From the NCBI GenBank assembly GCA_016928525.1, contig JAFGKO010000141.1, forward strand, positions 1-43,268: a DNA stretch of 43,268 nucleotides. The letters run 5' to 3'. This document shows positions 1 to 7,144 of this stretch, piece by piece. Both the position numbers and the translations under genes were made by a program. Origin of the DNA: Anaerolineales bacterium (lineage in GTDB: Bacteria > Chloroflexota > Anaerolineae > Anaerolineales > Villigracilaceae). Below the pieces are notes generated by a model. It searched no databases. It saw nothing but the letters and a program-made list of their open reading frames with translations, and had not been told where the DNA came from. Each line of letters begins with the position of its first letter. The first letter of the stretch is position 1.

Positions 1-118
1 CCTCGGTTTTTTGTCTGGTTGCACTTACAATTTTACCGAGAAGGATCTACTTTTTCCTTTTTGTCAAGTGACTTTGCAAAAACCATAGGCACGGATTTCA
101 AAGATATTTAGTCAAGTA

Positions 119-165
119 CCACCACCAAAGGTGGTGGCTTGGAATATCGCACCTGGAAGGTGCGA
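119..165. repeat. Two adjacent short hairpins (REP-like)
   Basis: CCACCACC-aaa-GGTGGTGG (119-137) is followed nine bases later by TCGCACCT-gga-AGGTGCGA (147-165). Both are perfect 8-bp stems with 3-nt loops. Closely paired small hairpins in intergenic DNA resemble dispersed REP-type repeats. Function is unknown, and whether copies exist elsewhere in the genome cannot be seen here. Confidence 0.6.
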
Positions 166-423
166 CCTTACTGATGCCTGCTAACCGACTACCCACTTCT
201 ACTTCTCGTTGTTTGTTCTTCATGATCACTACTTTTACTACATCAGTTTTCGCCAGCATAGCTTATCGCCAGTAAAACGCATTAGCCTTCTTGTAAGCGT
301 TCTTTTCCAAACAAGTTTTCCTTACCACCTTGCACAGAAATTCCTTCAACATCTTATATTCTCGCTTTACGTTCCTGGCAAACATGTATATTTTCAAACT
401 TTATGGTAGAACCTCTGTTACTT

Positions 424-444
424 ACCACTACCATTGGTAGTGGT
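424..444. repeat. Short hairpin downstream of fabF
   Basis: A perfect 9-bp stem, ACCACTACC-att-GGTAGTGGT, lies just past the fabF stop codon on the minus-strand side. It shares the 3-nt-loop style of the hairpins at 119-165. No T-run follows on either strand, so it is not a canonical terminator, although it could protect the fabF 3' end. Confidence 0.55.
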
Positions 445-458
445 TTGCTATATTGGAA

Positions 459-1697
459 TCAACGATACTGCCTCACCGCCAGCACCGCATTATGCCCACC
501 GAAGCCGAAGGCGTTACTGATCGCGAGATCGATCTTCTGCTCACGGGCTTTATTGGGAATGTAATCCAGGTCACAGTTGGGATCAGGCGTCTCGTAATGA
601 ATAGTCGGTGGCAGTATCCCTTCGCGTACCGCCTGCACACAAAAGATGGCCTCCAGCGCCCCGGTCGCTCCCATCATGTGACCGGTCATGGACTTGGTCG
701 AAGAGATTGGTATCTTGTACGCCAAATCGCCGAATGCGGCTTTGATGGCTTTCGTTTCGGATAGGTCGTTCAATTCCGTGGCGGTACCATGTGCAGAGAT
801 ATACCCCACATCTTCCAGATTGGCTCCCGCGCTAGCCAGCGCCTGCCGGATGGCTGCTGCCCCACCAACCCCGTCTACATGCGGCGCCGTGACGTGGAAG
901 GCGTCGGCTGTCGAGGCATAACCAGCCAACTCTGCCAGGATGGTCGCGCTACGCGCTTTCGCATGCGATTCGCGCTCCAGCACCAATATAGCTGCGCCCT
1001 CTCCCATTACCAACCCATCGCGGTTTTTATCGAAAGGCTGCGGCGTCAGCGAATAATCATCGTTACGGCGCGACATGGCCCCAACGCGATCAAAGGCCGC
1101 CACACCCACTGGCGTGACGGTACACTCTGAAGCCCCCGCCAAGCAGGCATCCAGCATACCGGATTTGAGCATCATCCAGGCCATGCCGATCCCGTCCGCT
1201 CCGGAAGCGCAGGCGGAAGCCACCGAAAAACAAGGGCCGGTAATAGCATGATCGATGGCGGCCAAACCCGAAGCGCCGTTCGACATGAGCATGGGGATCA
1301 GAAATGGGCTAACGCGCCGCGGCCCTTCGGTATGGTTGGTAATGACCGCATCCTGCAAGGACTTCAAACCGCCAATCGCCGAAGAAATAATGGCTCCAAT
1401 CCGAGCTGCGTTGGCTTCTGTAATTTCCAACCCTGAATTTTCTATGGCTTCCTGTACAGCCGCCGTCGATAGTTGCTCAAAACGGTCCCGACGGCGCGTT
1501 TCCTTCGCCTCCATGAACTGCTCCGGTACGAAATCCTTCACCTCGCATGCAATGTGAACCTGTAAAGCGCTATCGTCAAACAGTGTGATCGGCCCTACTC
1601 CTGACACACCATTCGTCACGTTCTTCCATGATTCAGAAACGCTCAGACCAAGGGGATTGACAGTTCCCATCCCGGTGATGACAATCCGTTCCTGCAT
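459..1697 (-). CDS. fabF: Beta-ketoacyl-ACP synthase II (KAS II), copy 1
   Basis: Condensing enzyme of type II fatty acid synthesis: it elongates acyl-ACP with malonyl-ACP in the cytoplasm. The 412-residue length is normal for the family. The catalytic triad is visible as Cys163 (SACASG), His303 (SAHGTA) and His340 (KSMTGH). The start at 1697 is chosen because a strong AAGGAGG sits 6 nt upstream; a longer in-frame extension to 1736 lacks such a site. A second, clearly different fabF lies at 11368-12606 beside fabH, so this copy is a stand-alone paralog, perhaps for a special chain length or condition (inference). Confidence 0.95.
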   Translation of the reverse strand: MQERIVITGMGTVNPLGLSVSESWKNVTNGVSGVGPITLFDDSALQVHIACEVKDFVPEQFMEAKETRRRDRFEQLSTAAVQEAIENSGLEITEANAARIGAIISSAIGGLKSLQDAVITNHTEGPRRVSPFLIPMLMSNGASGLAAIDHAITGPCFSVASACASGADGIGMAWMMLKSGMLDACLAGASECTVTPVGVAAFDRVGAMSRRNDDYSLTPQPFDKNRDGLVMGEGAAILVLERESHAKARSATILAELAGYASTADAFHVTAPHVDGVGGAAAIRQALASAGANLEDVGYISAHGTATELNDLSETKAIKAAFGDLAYKIPISSTKSMTGHMMGATGALEAIFCVQAVREGILPPTIHYETPDPNCDLDYIPNKAREQKIDLAISNAFGFGGHNAVLAVRQYR

Positions 1698-1860
1698 TAC
1701 GCCTCCTTCAAGAAAAACATGATAATTACCAGACAAAAAAATGACGCTGGTCTTTACCTAAAACCCCACAAAGGCAAACTCGTCGCGTTTGGGACGGCTG
1801 CGCGCATCCCCCCGGGCTCAAACTTGCTACCGTTTCTAAGCGTCTTCTCGCGACAACCTC

Positions 1861-1908
1861 GCCCGGACGTAAACATCCGGGCTACTTATACGAAGCCCGC
1901 TAAAGCGG
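1861..1908. repeat. Paired hairpins between fabF and the acetyltransferase gene
   Basis: GCCCGGA-8 nt-TCCGGGC (1861-1882) is followed by CCGCT-aa-AGCGG (1897-1908), which ends next to the stop codon of the acetyltransferase gene at 1910. Adjacent GC-rich hairpins of this kind look like dispersed REP-type elements. The rest of the 1698-1909 gap shows no supported gene. Confidence 0.5.
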
Positions 1909-1909
1909 A

Positions 1910-2461
1910 CTAAAATGTCAGCTTCTCCCATTCACGTTTGAGCATGGCGTAGTGATATTCGCTGGCCCATTGCCCCTTGAACATCAGGTTTTCCACAAAG
2001 TGACCTTCGCGGCGGAAGCCCATGCGTTCGAGCACTCCGAATGAAGCAATATTCTCGACATCTGTGATAGCAATGACACGGTGCAAACCAAGTTCGCCAA
2101 AGAGATAATCCAGCAGACAGCGAGTAGCTTCTATACCATACCCTTTGCGCCAATACGGGCGGGCAATCGTACACCCGATATAAGCCTGCGGATCATCTTT
2201 TTTGAGATAGAAAGCTGCATCGCCTACTAATTCGCCGCTTGTCATTTCTTCGATCGCCGCCTGGAACCATTCGCCTTGCGTACTCGGGTCTTTGGCTTTC
2301 ATCTCGGCAATGAATTCCTGCGCTTTTTCGCGCGGGTAGGGCACGTCCCAGCCCTGGTATCTGGCGACGTCAGGATCGTTCCGGTAAGCCCAGAAGGGTT
2401 CCAGGTCGGAATCCTGGAAGTGGCGAATGTGTAACCGGTCCGTTTCAAGAAGAAATGTCAT
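1910..2461 (-). CDS. GNAT family N-acetyltransferase (RimJ/RimL type)
   Basis: 183 residues with the ribosomal-protein-type GNAT pattern: N-terminal TDRLHIRHF, then the acetyl-CoA binding region around RPYWRKGYGIEATR, then IENIASFGVLERMGF-like C-terminal sequence (here VENIASFGVLERMGFRREG). It probably transfers an acetyl group from acetyl-CoA to an amine; the substrate is unknown. The start at 2461 (MTFLLETDRL) follows a GGAG site embedded in the last codons of moaE, whose stop lies 2 nt upstream, so it appears to be the last gene of the moaCDE operon. A link to molybdopterin is not implied by sequence. Confidence 0.85.
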   Translation of the reverse strand: MTFLLETDRLHIRHFQDSDLEPFWAYRNDPDVARYQGWDVPYPREKAQEFIAEMKAKDPSTQGEWFQAAIEEMTSGELVGDAAFYLKKDDPQAYIGCTIARPYWRKGYGIEATRCLLDYLFGELGLHRVIAITDVENIASFGVLERMGFRREGHFVENLMFKGQWASEYHYAMLKREWEKLTF

Positions 2462-2463
2462 CG

Positions 2464-2922
2464 TTATTCTCCAGGTTTGGGGATGTAGTCGCCTTCGATC
2501 CACTCTTCGCCGCTTGGCCCAACTTCCTTCTTCCAGACCGGGACGATTTCCTTCAAGCGGTCGATGCCATAGCGGGCGGCCTCAAAAACGCCGGTATCGC
2601 GATGCGCGGCAGTGCAGGCGATCAACACCGTAGGAGTCTTGGGGTACAGCCTGCCGATACGCTGGACGATGGCGATGCCTTCCACGGTCGGCCACTTCTG
2701 GCGGATCTCATCGGCGACCTGTTTCATTTTGGATTCAGCCATGGGCACATAGGCCTCATACTCAAGATAAACGGTTTCGTGTGGATTGCCGCGCCGAGTC
2801 TCGCCGCGCACCATACCCGTAAAGATGGCGGCTGCGCCTGTGCTGGCGAGGGTGATCTGCGCCAGCAAGTCGTCCAGGTCGAGTTCGGATTCGGTGACGA
2901 AGTAAATGGTTGGGTGGCTCAT
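2464..2922 (-). CDS. moaE: Molybdopterin synthase catalytic subunit MoaE
   Basis: Large subunit of molybdopterin synthase, which converts precursor Z (cPMP) to molybdopterin using sulfur from the MoaD C-terminus. The 152-residue protein shows family signatures: GMVRGETRRGN, YLEYEAY, AHRDTGVFEAA and the lysine-bearing VPVWKKE near the end. Its ATG overlaps the moaD stop as TAATG, so it is translationally coupled to moaD. The moaC-moaD-moaE order supports the assignment. moaA is not in the window; a MogA/MoaB-type gene is at 15105-15593. Confidence 0.95.
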   Translation of the reverse strand: MSHPTIYFVTESELDLDDLLAQITLASTGAAAIFTGMVRGETRRGNPHETVYLEYEAYVPMAESKMKQVADEIRQKWPTVEGIAIVQRIGRLYPKTPTVLIACTAAHRDTGVFEAARYGIDRLKEIVPVWKKEVGPSGEEWIEGDYIPKPGE

Positions 2923-3170
2923 TACCCTCCACTCACGGGCGGGAACATGGCGACTTCGGCTCCATCGGGGACGACGCTTTCATCGAAGGCAAATTCTCGG
3001 TTGATGGAGATGACGATAGTTTCCATAGATTGTTTCAGACTGGGATAATCGCGAGCGATCAGGTCTTTCAACGTCTGCACGGTGGTATCTTCCGGTATTT
3101 CGATTTCGAGCGATTTTGTCCCGGCTCGGTCACGTAGGGTGGCAAAAAACAATACCTTTATTTTGTTCAT
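2922..3170 (-). CDS. moaD: Molybdopterin synthase sulfur carrier subunit MoaD
   Basis: An 82-residue ubiquitin-fold protein ending in the Gly-Gly tail (PPVSGG) that is adenylated and thiocarboxylated to carry sulfur to cPMP. The N-terminal [13 protein letters not shown] segment and the [10 protein letters not shown] end are typical. The start overlaps the moaC stop (ATGA) and its own stop overlaps the moaE start (TAATG), giving tight stoichiometric coupling with both neighbours. Confidence 0.95.
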   Translation of the reverse strand: MNKIKVLFFATLRDRAGTKSLEIEIPEDTTVQTLKDLIARDYPSLKQSMETIVISINREFAFDESVVPDGAEVAMFPPVSGG

Positions 3171-3649
3171 TCGTTTATTACGTCTCCAGATCGACCGCCG
3201 TGCTTTTCCACCAGACGAATATTCTGGATGCGCATGGTCTTTTCGGCAGCTTTGGCCATATCATAAACGGTCAACGCCGCAACGGAGACCGCGGTCAAGG
3301 CTTCCATTTCGACGCCAGTCTTGCCAATGGTTTTAGCCGTGGCGGTGATCGTCACGCCCGGCAAGGTGTCGTCGAGGGCCAAGGCCACGTCCACCTTGGT
3401 GAGCGGCAACGGGTGACATAACGGGATCAGTTCGGAGGTCCGCTTGGAGGCGCTGATACCGGCAATCTGGGCGACGGTCAATACATCGCCCTTTTTGACC
3501 TCGCCGGCGCGGATCAAGGCCAGCGTTTCCGGTTTCATATGGACTTCGCCCTTCGCAATCGCAATCCGTTCAGTATCGGGCTTGGCACCCACATCCACCA
3601 TATGGACGCGGCCATGTTCGTCGAGATGGGTCAGTTTTGGGTCAGACAT
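3167..3649 (-). CDS. moaC: Cyclic pyranopterin monophosphate synthase MoaC
   Basis: Converts the MoaA product 3',8-cyclo-dihydro-GTP to cPMP in molybdenum cofactor synthesis. The 160-residue protein carries [15 protein letters not shown] (active-site region), [25 protein letters not shown] and KHGGRSGD near the end, all diagnostic. The ATG at 3649 is preferred over a TTG two codons earlier. There is no Shine-Dalgarno; instead TATAAT lies 6 nt upstream, suggesting a leaderless message. It is first in the coupled moaCDE-acetyltransferase operon. Confidence 0.95.
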   Translation of the reverse strand: MSDPKLTHLDEHGRVHMVDVGAKPDTERIAIAKGEVHMKPETLALIRAGEVKKGDVLTVAQIAGISASKRTSELIPLCHPLPLTKVDVALALDDTLPGVTITATAKTIGKTGVEMEALTAVSVAALTVYDMAKAAEKTMRIQNIRLVEKHGGRSGDVINE

Positions 3650-3655
3650 GGGCAA

Positions 3656-3681
3656 ATTATAACAGTGCGGAGTGATATAAT
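3656..3681. promoter_or_regulatory. Divergent moaC / scpA promoter region with close -10 boxes
   Basis: On the minus strand TATAAT (3661-3656) lies 6 nt before the moaC ATG. On the plus strand TATAAT (3676-3681) lies 9 nt before the scpA ATG. Only 41 bp separate the two start codons and neither gene has a Shine-Dalgarno, so both messages should start at or within a few nucleotides of the ATG. The -35 boxes are not recognisable. Confidence 0.6.
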
Positions 3682-3690
3682 CGGCGCGTT

Positions 3691-4464
3691 ATGGGAAGCA
3701 TCCTAGGACGCCAGACCAGCGGTTACACCGTGCAGACGGCCGTCTATGAAGGGCCACTCGACTTGCTGCTCGACCTGATCGAGCACGCCGAACTGGACAT
3801 CACGACGTTTTCGCTGGCTGCCGTCACAGAGCAATACCTGGGCTACCTGCACCAACTGGAAGAGACACAGGCTGACGAGATCTCGGCTTTCCTGGTGATC
3901 GCCGCTAAGTTGATACAAATCAAGTCGGAGGCGCTCTTGCCGCGCCCGCCCGTACGCGAACACGGCGAGGAAGATCTGGGTGCGCTGCTGGTGGAACAAT
4001 TGAAGCTGTATAAACGCTTCAAGGAAATTGCCAACCTGCTGGGCGAACGCGAAGCACAGAACTTGAGGACCTACCTGCGTCTGGCTCCACCTCCGAAAAT
4101 CGAAGGGAAGCTCGACCTTTCGAATATCACCATCGCAGACCTGATCGATGCAGCCAGGGAAGTGTATTCCAAAGAGATCGAGAAGCAGGCGCTCGGGACG
4201 GTCATCTCCGCACCCAAGGTGACCATCCGCGAGAAAATCGAATTGATTTCCAAAAGGCTTGGTGCTGCGGAACATGCGCATTTTAGAGAATTACTGGGGG
4301 AAAACCCAACCCGCATCGAAATCGTGGTGACTTTTCTGGCTTTGCTCGAACTGGTCAAGCGCTATCGCGTCTCTGCCAGGCAGGAAGCTCTCTTTTCGGA
4401 CATCGAGATCGAGCGTATGGATGATTGGGATGTTGACGAGGAGATCGAGATCGAGTTCGAGTAA
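3691..4464 (+). CDS. scpA: Segregation and condensation protein A (kleisin)
   Basis: Kleisin subunit of the bacterial SMC-ScpAB condensin, which bridges SMC heads during chromosome organisation. The 257-residue length is normal. The N-terminal helical domain has the family hallmark VYEGPLDLLLDLIEHAELDI, followed by AAKLIQIKSEALLPRPP. The C-terminal part has the winged-helix pattern (TFLALLELVKRYRVSARQEALFSDI) and ends in an acidic tail rich in E and D. scpB is not next to it, which is unusual; a vanZ-like gene converges from the other strand. Confidence 0.95.
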   Translation: MGSILGRQTSGYTVQTAVYEGPLDLLLDLIEHAELDITTFSLAAVTEQYLGYLHQLEETQADEISAFLVIAAKLIQIKSEALLPRPPVREHGEEDLGALLVEQLKLYKRFKEIANLLGEREAQNLRTYLRLAPPPKIEGKLDLSNITIADLIDAAREVYSKEIEKQALGTVISAPKVTIREKIELISKRLGAAEHAHFRELLGENPTRIEIVVTFLALLELVKRYRVSARQEALFSDIEIERMDDWDVDEEIEIEFE

Positions 4465-4484
4465 AGCCAGTTGTCAGTATTCAG

Positions 4485-4512
4485 TGACCAGTCGGCATGG
4501 CTGGTCATTTTT
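4485..4512 (+). terminator. Intrinsic terminator after scpA
   Basis: TGACCAG-9 nt-CTGGTCA followed by a T-run sits 20 bp past the scpA stop codon. It overlaps the 3' end of the convergent VanZ-like gene. Confidence 0.7.
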
Positions 4513-4885
4513 GTTTATAGTACCTGACTGCCAATATCAGCGCCAACCCTGCGCCAAGGGCATCGATCATCACATCGGTCACAGCAGGATGACGCCCGGG
4601 CGTAAAAGACTGGTGGAATTCATCCGTCGCTGAATACAGCACCGCCATCAGCCAGGCCACCATAAGCTGACGCGAGGATACTCGACTGTTCTCGCCTTTC
4701 AATCCGCGTAGGTAGGCGAACGCCAACAGCCCATACCCCAACGCATGTCCACCTTTTTTGACGATGCGATCAGCCCAATTAAAGTTCGGCAATTCGGCTG
4801 AAGGCAAGGAGGAAAATATAAAGATAACCGCCATCAAAATTATGGCCGGCCCCCAACGCTTCATAAAAGAATTCGTTCTCGACAT
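4505..4885 (-). CDS. VanZ family membrane protein
   Basis: 126 residues with three to four hydrophobic segments and the VanZ-like pattern: FSSLPS near the first helix, a GHALGYGLLAF segment, then ATDEFHQSFTPGRHPAVTDVMIDALGAGLAL. VanZ-family proteins are small membrane proteins; VanZ itself confers modest teicoplanin resistance, but most relatives have unknown roles. A TAAAAT box lies 6 nt before the ATG with no Shine-Dalgarno, so the transcript is probably leaderless. It converges on scpA. Confidence 0.85.
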   Translation of the reverse strand: MSRTNSFMKRWGPAIILMAVIFIFSSLPSAELPNFNWADRIVKKGGHALGYGLLAFAYLRGLKGENSRVSSRQLMVAWLMAVLYSATDEFHQSFTPGRHPAVTDVMIDALGAGLALILAVRYYKQK

Positions 4886-4967
4886 GTGCGGATTTTACCC
4901 CAGGCGAGCACTGGTCAAACTTATCAGGCAGTAGTATGCTTATCGCGATTAATGCTAAGGAGAATTT

Positions 4968-5846
4968 ATGAGAATACCCCGGATCATCCCAAGAAATGCC
5001 GTCCTAATCATCATGTTAGTGACACTGGCAAGCATGACCTTAGCTTGCAGCGGATCGAGTGAGCCAAGCCAACCTGAGAGGGGCGTCGAACAGGTTGTCC
5101 CAACAACAATGAAAACAATGACACCAAAACCCGGCCCGACTCTGACGCCGCTGCCGACATTCACACCAGCCCCGCCAACGGAGATTCCGCCGACAACTGC
5201 GTCTACGTCGCTTCCCCCTCCGGCCCCTGGCCTGCCAGCCGCAACCAGGATCAACTTCGCCCGCGGAACGACCTATGGCACAGCTACAGGCACCATTCAA
5301 GGCGGGCAGACATTACACTATGTGCTGAAAGCCCAATTGGGACAACCGATGCTGGCCTCGGTCAGTTCGCCAAACAATGATGTGACTATGTCCATCATCG
5401 CTGAAAACGGCGCGACACTTTTAATGGCATCGCAGGCATCAACAAACTGGCAGGGGACACTGCCAGCCACTCAGGATTATTACTTTCAACTTTTCGGCGG
5501 CGCCAACGCAGAAGACTTCTCACTCTGGGTGAGCATTCCCAGTCGTGTTCAATTCGACCGAGGAGCGATTTCTGCCACCGTCGGCGGCGCAACCGTTGAT
5601 GGATACATCGCGTCCTATGTGGTGGCTGCGCAGGGTGGGCAAAACATGAATATCGTACTTATGCCCAATCCCAACGTTGCCGCCCTGACCATTTGGGGCT
5701 TCAGCGATGGGCAACCTTACATGCGCGCACAAATGGGCTCTACCACCTTCAACATGCAATTACCCTCCACCCAGGATTACATCATTAACGTTGTCCCGCA
5801 AGGTGGTCAGGAAGTAGATTTCACGATGACCATAGAGATCAGATGA
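4968..5846 (+). CDS. Secreted lipoprotein with two prepeptidase-C-terminal-like beta domains
   Basis: 292 residues. An N-terminal signal with hydrophobic core ends in the lipobox LAC (Cys27), followed by a long Thr/Pro-rich linker (about residues 45-90), then two similar beta-rich units of about 95 residues. Each unit has a GxxxTVxGxxx-YVxxAQxGQ-M lead and a (S/A)TQDYxxxxxPxGG-like end, as in PPC-type bacterial domains. It is probably anchored to the outer face of the cell envelope; the ligand is unknown. AAGGAG precedes the start. A terminator follows at 5864. Confidence 0.8.
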   Translation: MRIPRIIPRNAVLIIMLVTLASMTLACSGSSEPSQPERGVEQVVPTTMKTMTPKPGPTLTPLPTFTPAPPTEIPPTTASTSLPPPAPGLPAATRINFARGTTYGTATGTIQGGQTLHYVLKAQLGQPMLASVSSPNNDVTMSIIAENGATLLMASQASTNWQGTLPATQDYYFQLFGGANAEDFSLWVSIPSRVQFDRGAISATVGGATVDGYIASYVVAAQGGQNMNIVLMPNPNVAALTIWGFSDGQPYMRAQMGSTTFNMQLPSTQDYIINVVPQGGQEVDFTMTIEIR

Positions 5847-5863
5847 TCCCGGCCAGGAAACCG

Positions 5864-5900
5864 AAAGCGACCGCTCTGTACGAGGAACCGTCGCTTTTTG
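5864..5900 (+). terminator. Terminator after the PPC-like lipoprotein gene
   Basis: AAAGCGAC, an 18-nt loop and GTCGCTTT followed by TTT lie 18 bp after the stop codon: a standard intrinsic terminator. Confidence 0.7.
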
Positions 5901-5966
5901 TTACAACAAGTATCTCCATATGATAAAATCGGATAAATTTTATCTAATTTTAACAAGGAGATACCT

Positions 5967-6560
5967 ATGACTACCAAACAACGCCTCGACAGCATTCTCG
6001 AAAAATGGGACCTGCTCAAGCATCCGTTTTACCAGGCCTGGAGCGCTGGAACTTTACCGGTTGATGCGCTCAAAGTCTATGCAGCGGAGTATGGAACATT
6101 CATCAACACCTTGGAAATTGGATGGACAACCCTGGGCGATCTCGAAACCGCCGAAGAAGAGCGCGAACACGCTGAACTCTGGGAGCAGTTTGCGATTGCA
6201 TTGCGGGCTGAAATCAGCGCCCCACAGATCGCACAGACCGAAGAGCTTATCGAAACATCTCGAAGCCTGTTTGCTTCCCCGGCCACCACGCTGGGGGCAA
6301 TGTACGCGTTCGAAGCCCAACAGCCAGCAACTGCCAAGTCCAAACTGGATGGGTTAAAGACGCACTACACTCTGCCGGTTGAAGTAGAACCTTACTTTGA
6401 AGCCCACTCGTCGAATTGGCACGAATCGGAAAAAATCCTGTCAGCGCTGGCAAGGCTCTCGCCGGAGGAACAGGCCCGGGCGGAGACTGCCTGCGCACAG
6501 ATGGCCGAATCCCTGTGGAACGCATTGACAGGTATTCATGAAGAAACTTGTTTGAATTAG
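5967..6560 (+). CDS. Haem-oxygenase-fold protein (CADD/TenA/PqqC-like)
   Basis: A 197-residue all-helical protein resembling the CADD-like haem-oxygenase-fold oxidases: LLKHPFYQAWSAGTLP and ALKVYAAEYGTFI near the start, an EEEREHAELW helix, AMYAFEAQQP and an EAHSSNWHESE segment near the end. Such proteins often hold two metals through Glu/His/Asp residues. The last H-x3-D-x2-H ligand group of CADD is not clearly matched here, so the activity is uncertain; CADD relatives make p-aminobenzoate. AAGGAG precedes the start, and a bidirectional terminator follows. Confidence 0.65.
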   Translation: MTTKQRLDSILEKWDLLKHPFYQAWSAGTLPVDALKVYAAEYGTFINTLEIGWTTLGDLETAEEEREHAELWEQFAIALRAEISAPQIAQTEELIETSRSLFASPATTLGAMYAFEAQQPATAKSKLDGLKTHYTLPVEVEPYFEAHSSNWHESEKILSALARLSPEEQARAETACAQMAESLWNALTGIHEETCLN

Positions 6561-6576
6561 CACCATCCTGAAAACC

Positions 6577-6608
6577 AAAAAGCGCTGTCGTTTCGGACAG
6601 CGCTTTTT
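6577..6608. terminator. Bidirectional intrinsic terminator
   Basis: AAAAAGCGCTGTC-6 nt-GACAGCGCTTTTT is a 13-bp perfect stem with A/T tails. It lies between the convergent haem-oxygenase-fold gene and the small lipoprotein gene and can serve both. Confidence 0.85.
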
Positions 6609-6624
6609 CAATCAAAAGCTTTCT

Positions 6625-7044
6625 CTACACATCTTCCAGGCGAACATTGACGTTCACGCTGCCGTTGTCCAGATCCACACCCTGGACAACAATGGCTTTA
6701 CCGCTGGGATGTCCATCCCAGACAATGCTAAAAGTAGTGTCGTTAATGACAGTTGTAATGTCTCGCTCGGTATAACCGGCGCTTTTGAAGGCGTCACGAT
6801 AGAAATCCACGACCTCAGTTAATTTCATCGACGTCTGGTAGTTGATCGAGTCATCTTCGAATTTCATGAAATTTTCGACATTGGAAGGCAGTGGGAATTC
6901 GGTGTCATACTTCCCGGAACCACTGCCTGGCGATGATGGGTTGTCACCAACACCTGAACTGCCGCCTCCACCGCCGAACAGGCTACAGGCTAGAGAGGCA
7001 AGGACAAGAACAACAAGGGTCAGGAACAATCGGTTATGCTTCAT
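6625..7044 (-). CDS. Small lipoprotein of unknown function
   Basis: 139 residues: signal peptide with lipobox LAC (Cys20), then a Gly/Ser-rich flexible stretch (FGGGGGSSG..., to about residue 45), then a compact C-terminal domain of about 90 residues. That domain contains [20 protein letters not shown] and an ending of alternating beta strands. The [14 protein letters not shown] helix resembles small envelope domains found in Chloroflexota lipoproteins, but I do not recognise a named function. The start at 7044 has GGAGGAG upstream. It is divergent from the YyaL-like gene. Confidence 0.75.
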   Translation of the reverse strand: MKHNRLFLTLVVLVLASLACSLFGGGGGSSGVGDNPSSPGSGSGKYDTEFPLPSNVENFMKFEDDSINYQTSMKLTEVVDFYRDAFKSAGYTERDITTVINDTTFSIVWDGHPSGKAIVVQGVDLDNGSVNVNVRLEDV

Positions 7045-7101
7045 TTTTCTCCTCCGAAATAAATATGACCATAACAATGTCAGTATTTTAACCTCATCCG
7101 G

Positions 7102-7107
7102 TATAAT
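7102..7107 (+). promoter_or_regulatory. Candidate -10 box of the YyaL-like gene
   Basis: TATAAT at 7102-7107 lies 37 nt before the ATG at 7145. The -35 element is poor, so confidence is moderate. Confidence 0.4.
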
Positions 7108-7144
7108 CTTCCCGTTCAACAGTACTCCCCAATGGTACCTTCTC

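Larger units (their letters stand above)
1..458. other. Intergenic stretch without a supported gene
   Basis: No open frame here has a ribosome binding site plus protein-like composition. The visible content is three short perfect hairpins (119-137, 147-165, 424-444), annotated separately. The region lies downstream of the minus-strand fabF, and none of the hairpins has the T-tract expected of an intrinsic terminator on that strand. Confidence 0.6.

Noticed and set aside
209..409. 66-codon plus-strand frame at the left edge
   Set aside because: Phe/Tyr/His-rich composition, no ribosome site and no domain pattern.
3650..3690. Molybdenum-cofactor riboswitch before moaC
   Set aside because: Only 41 bp separate the divergent start codons and the -10 box is 6 nt from the ATG, leaving no room for a leader RNA.
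6842..7144. N-terminal extension of the YyaL-like protein
   Set aside because: The frame is open, but it overlaps the divergent lipoprotein gene, is Pro/Arg-rich and does not fit the family. The conserved start [15 protein letters not shown] is at 7145.
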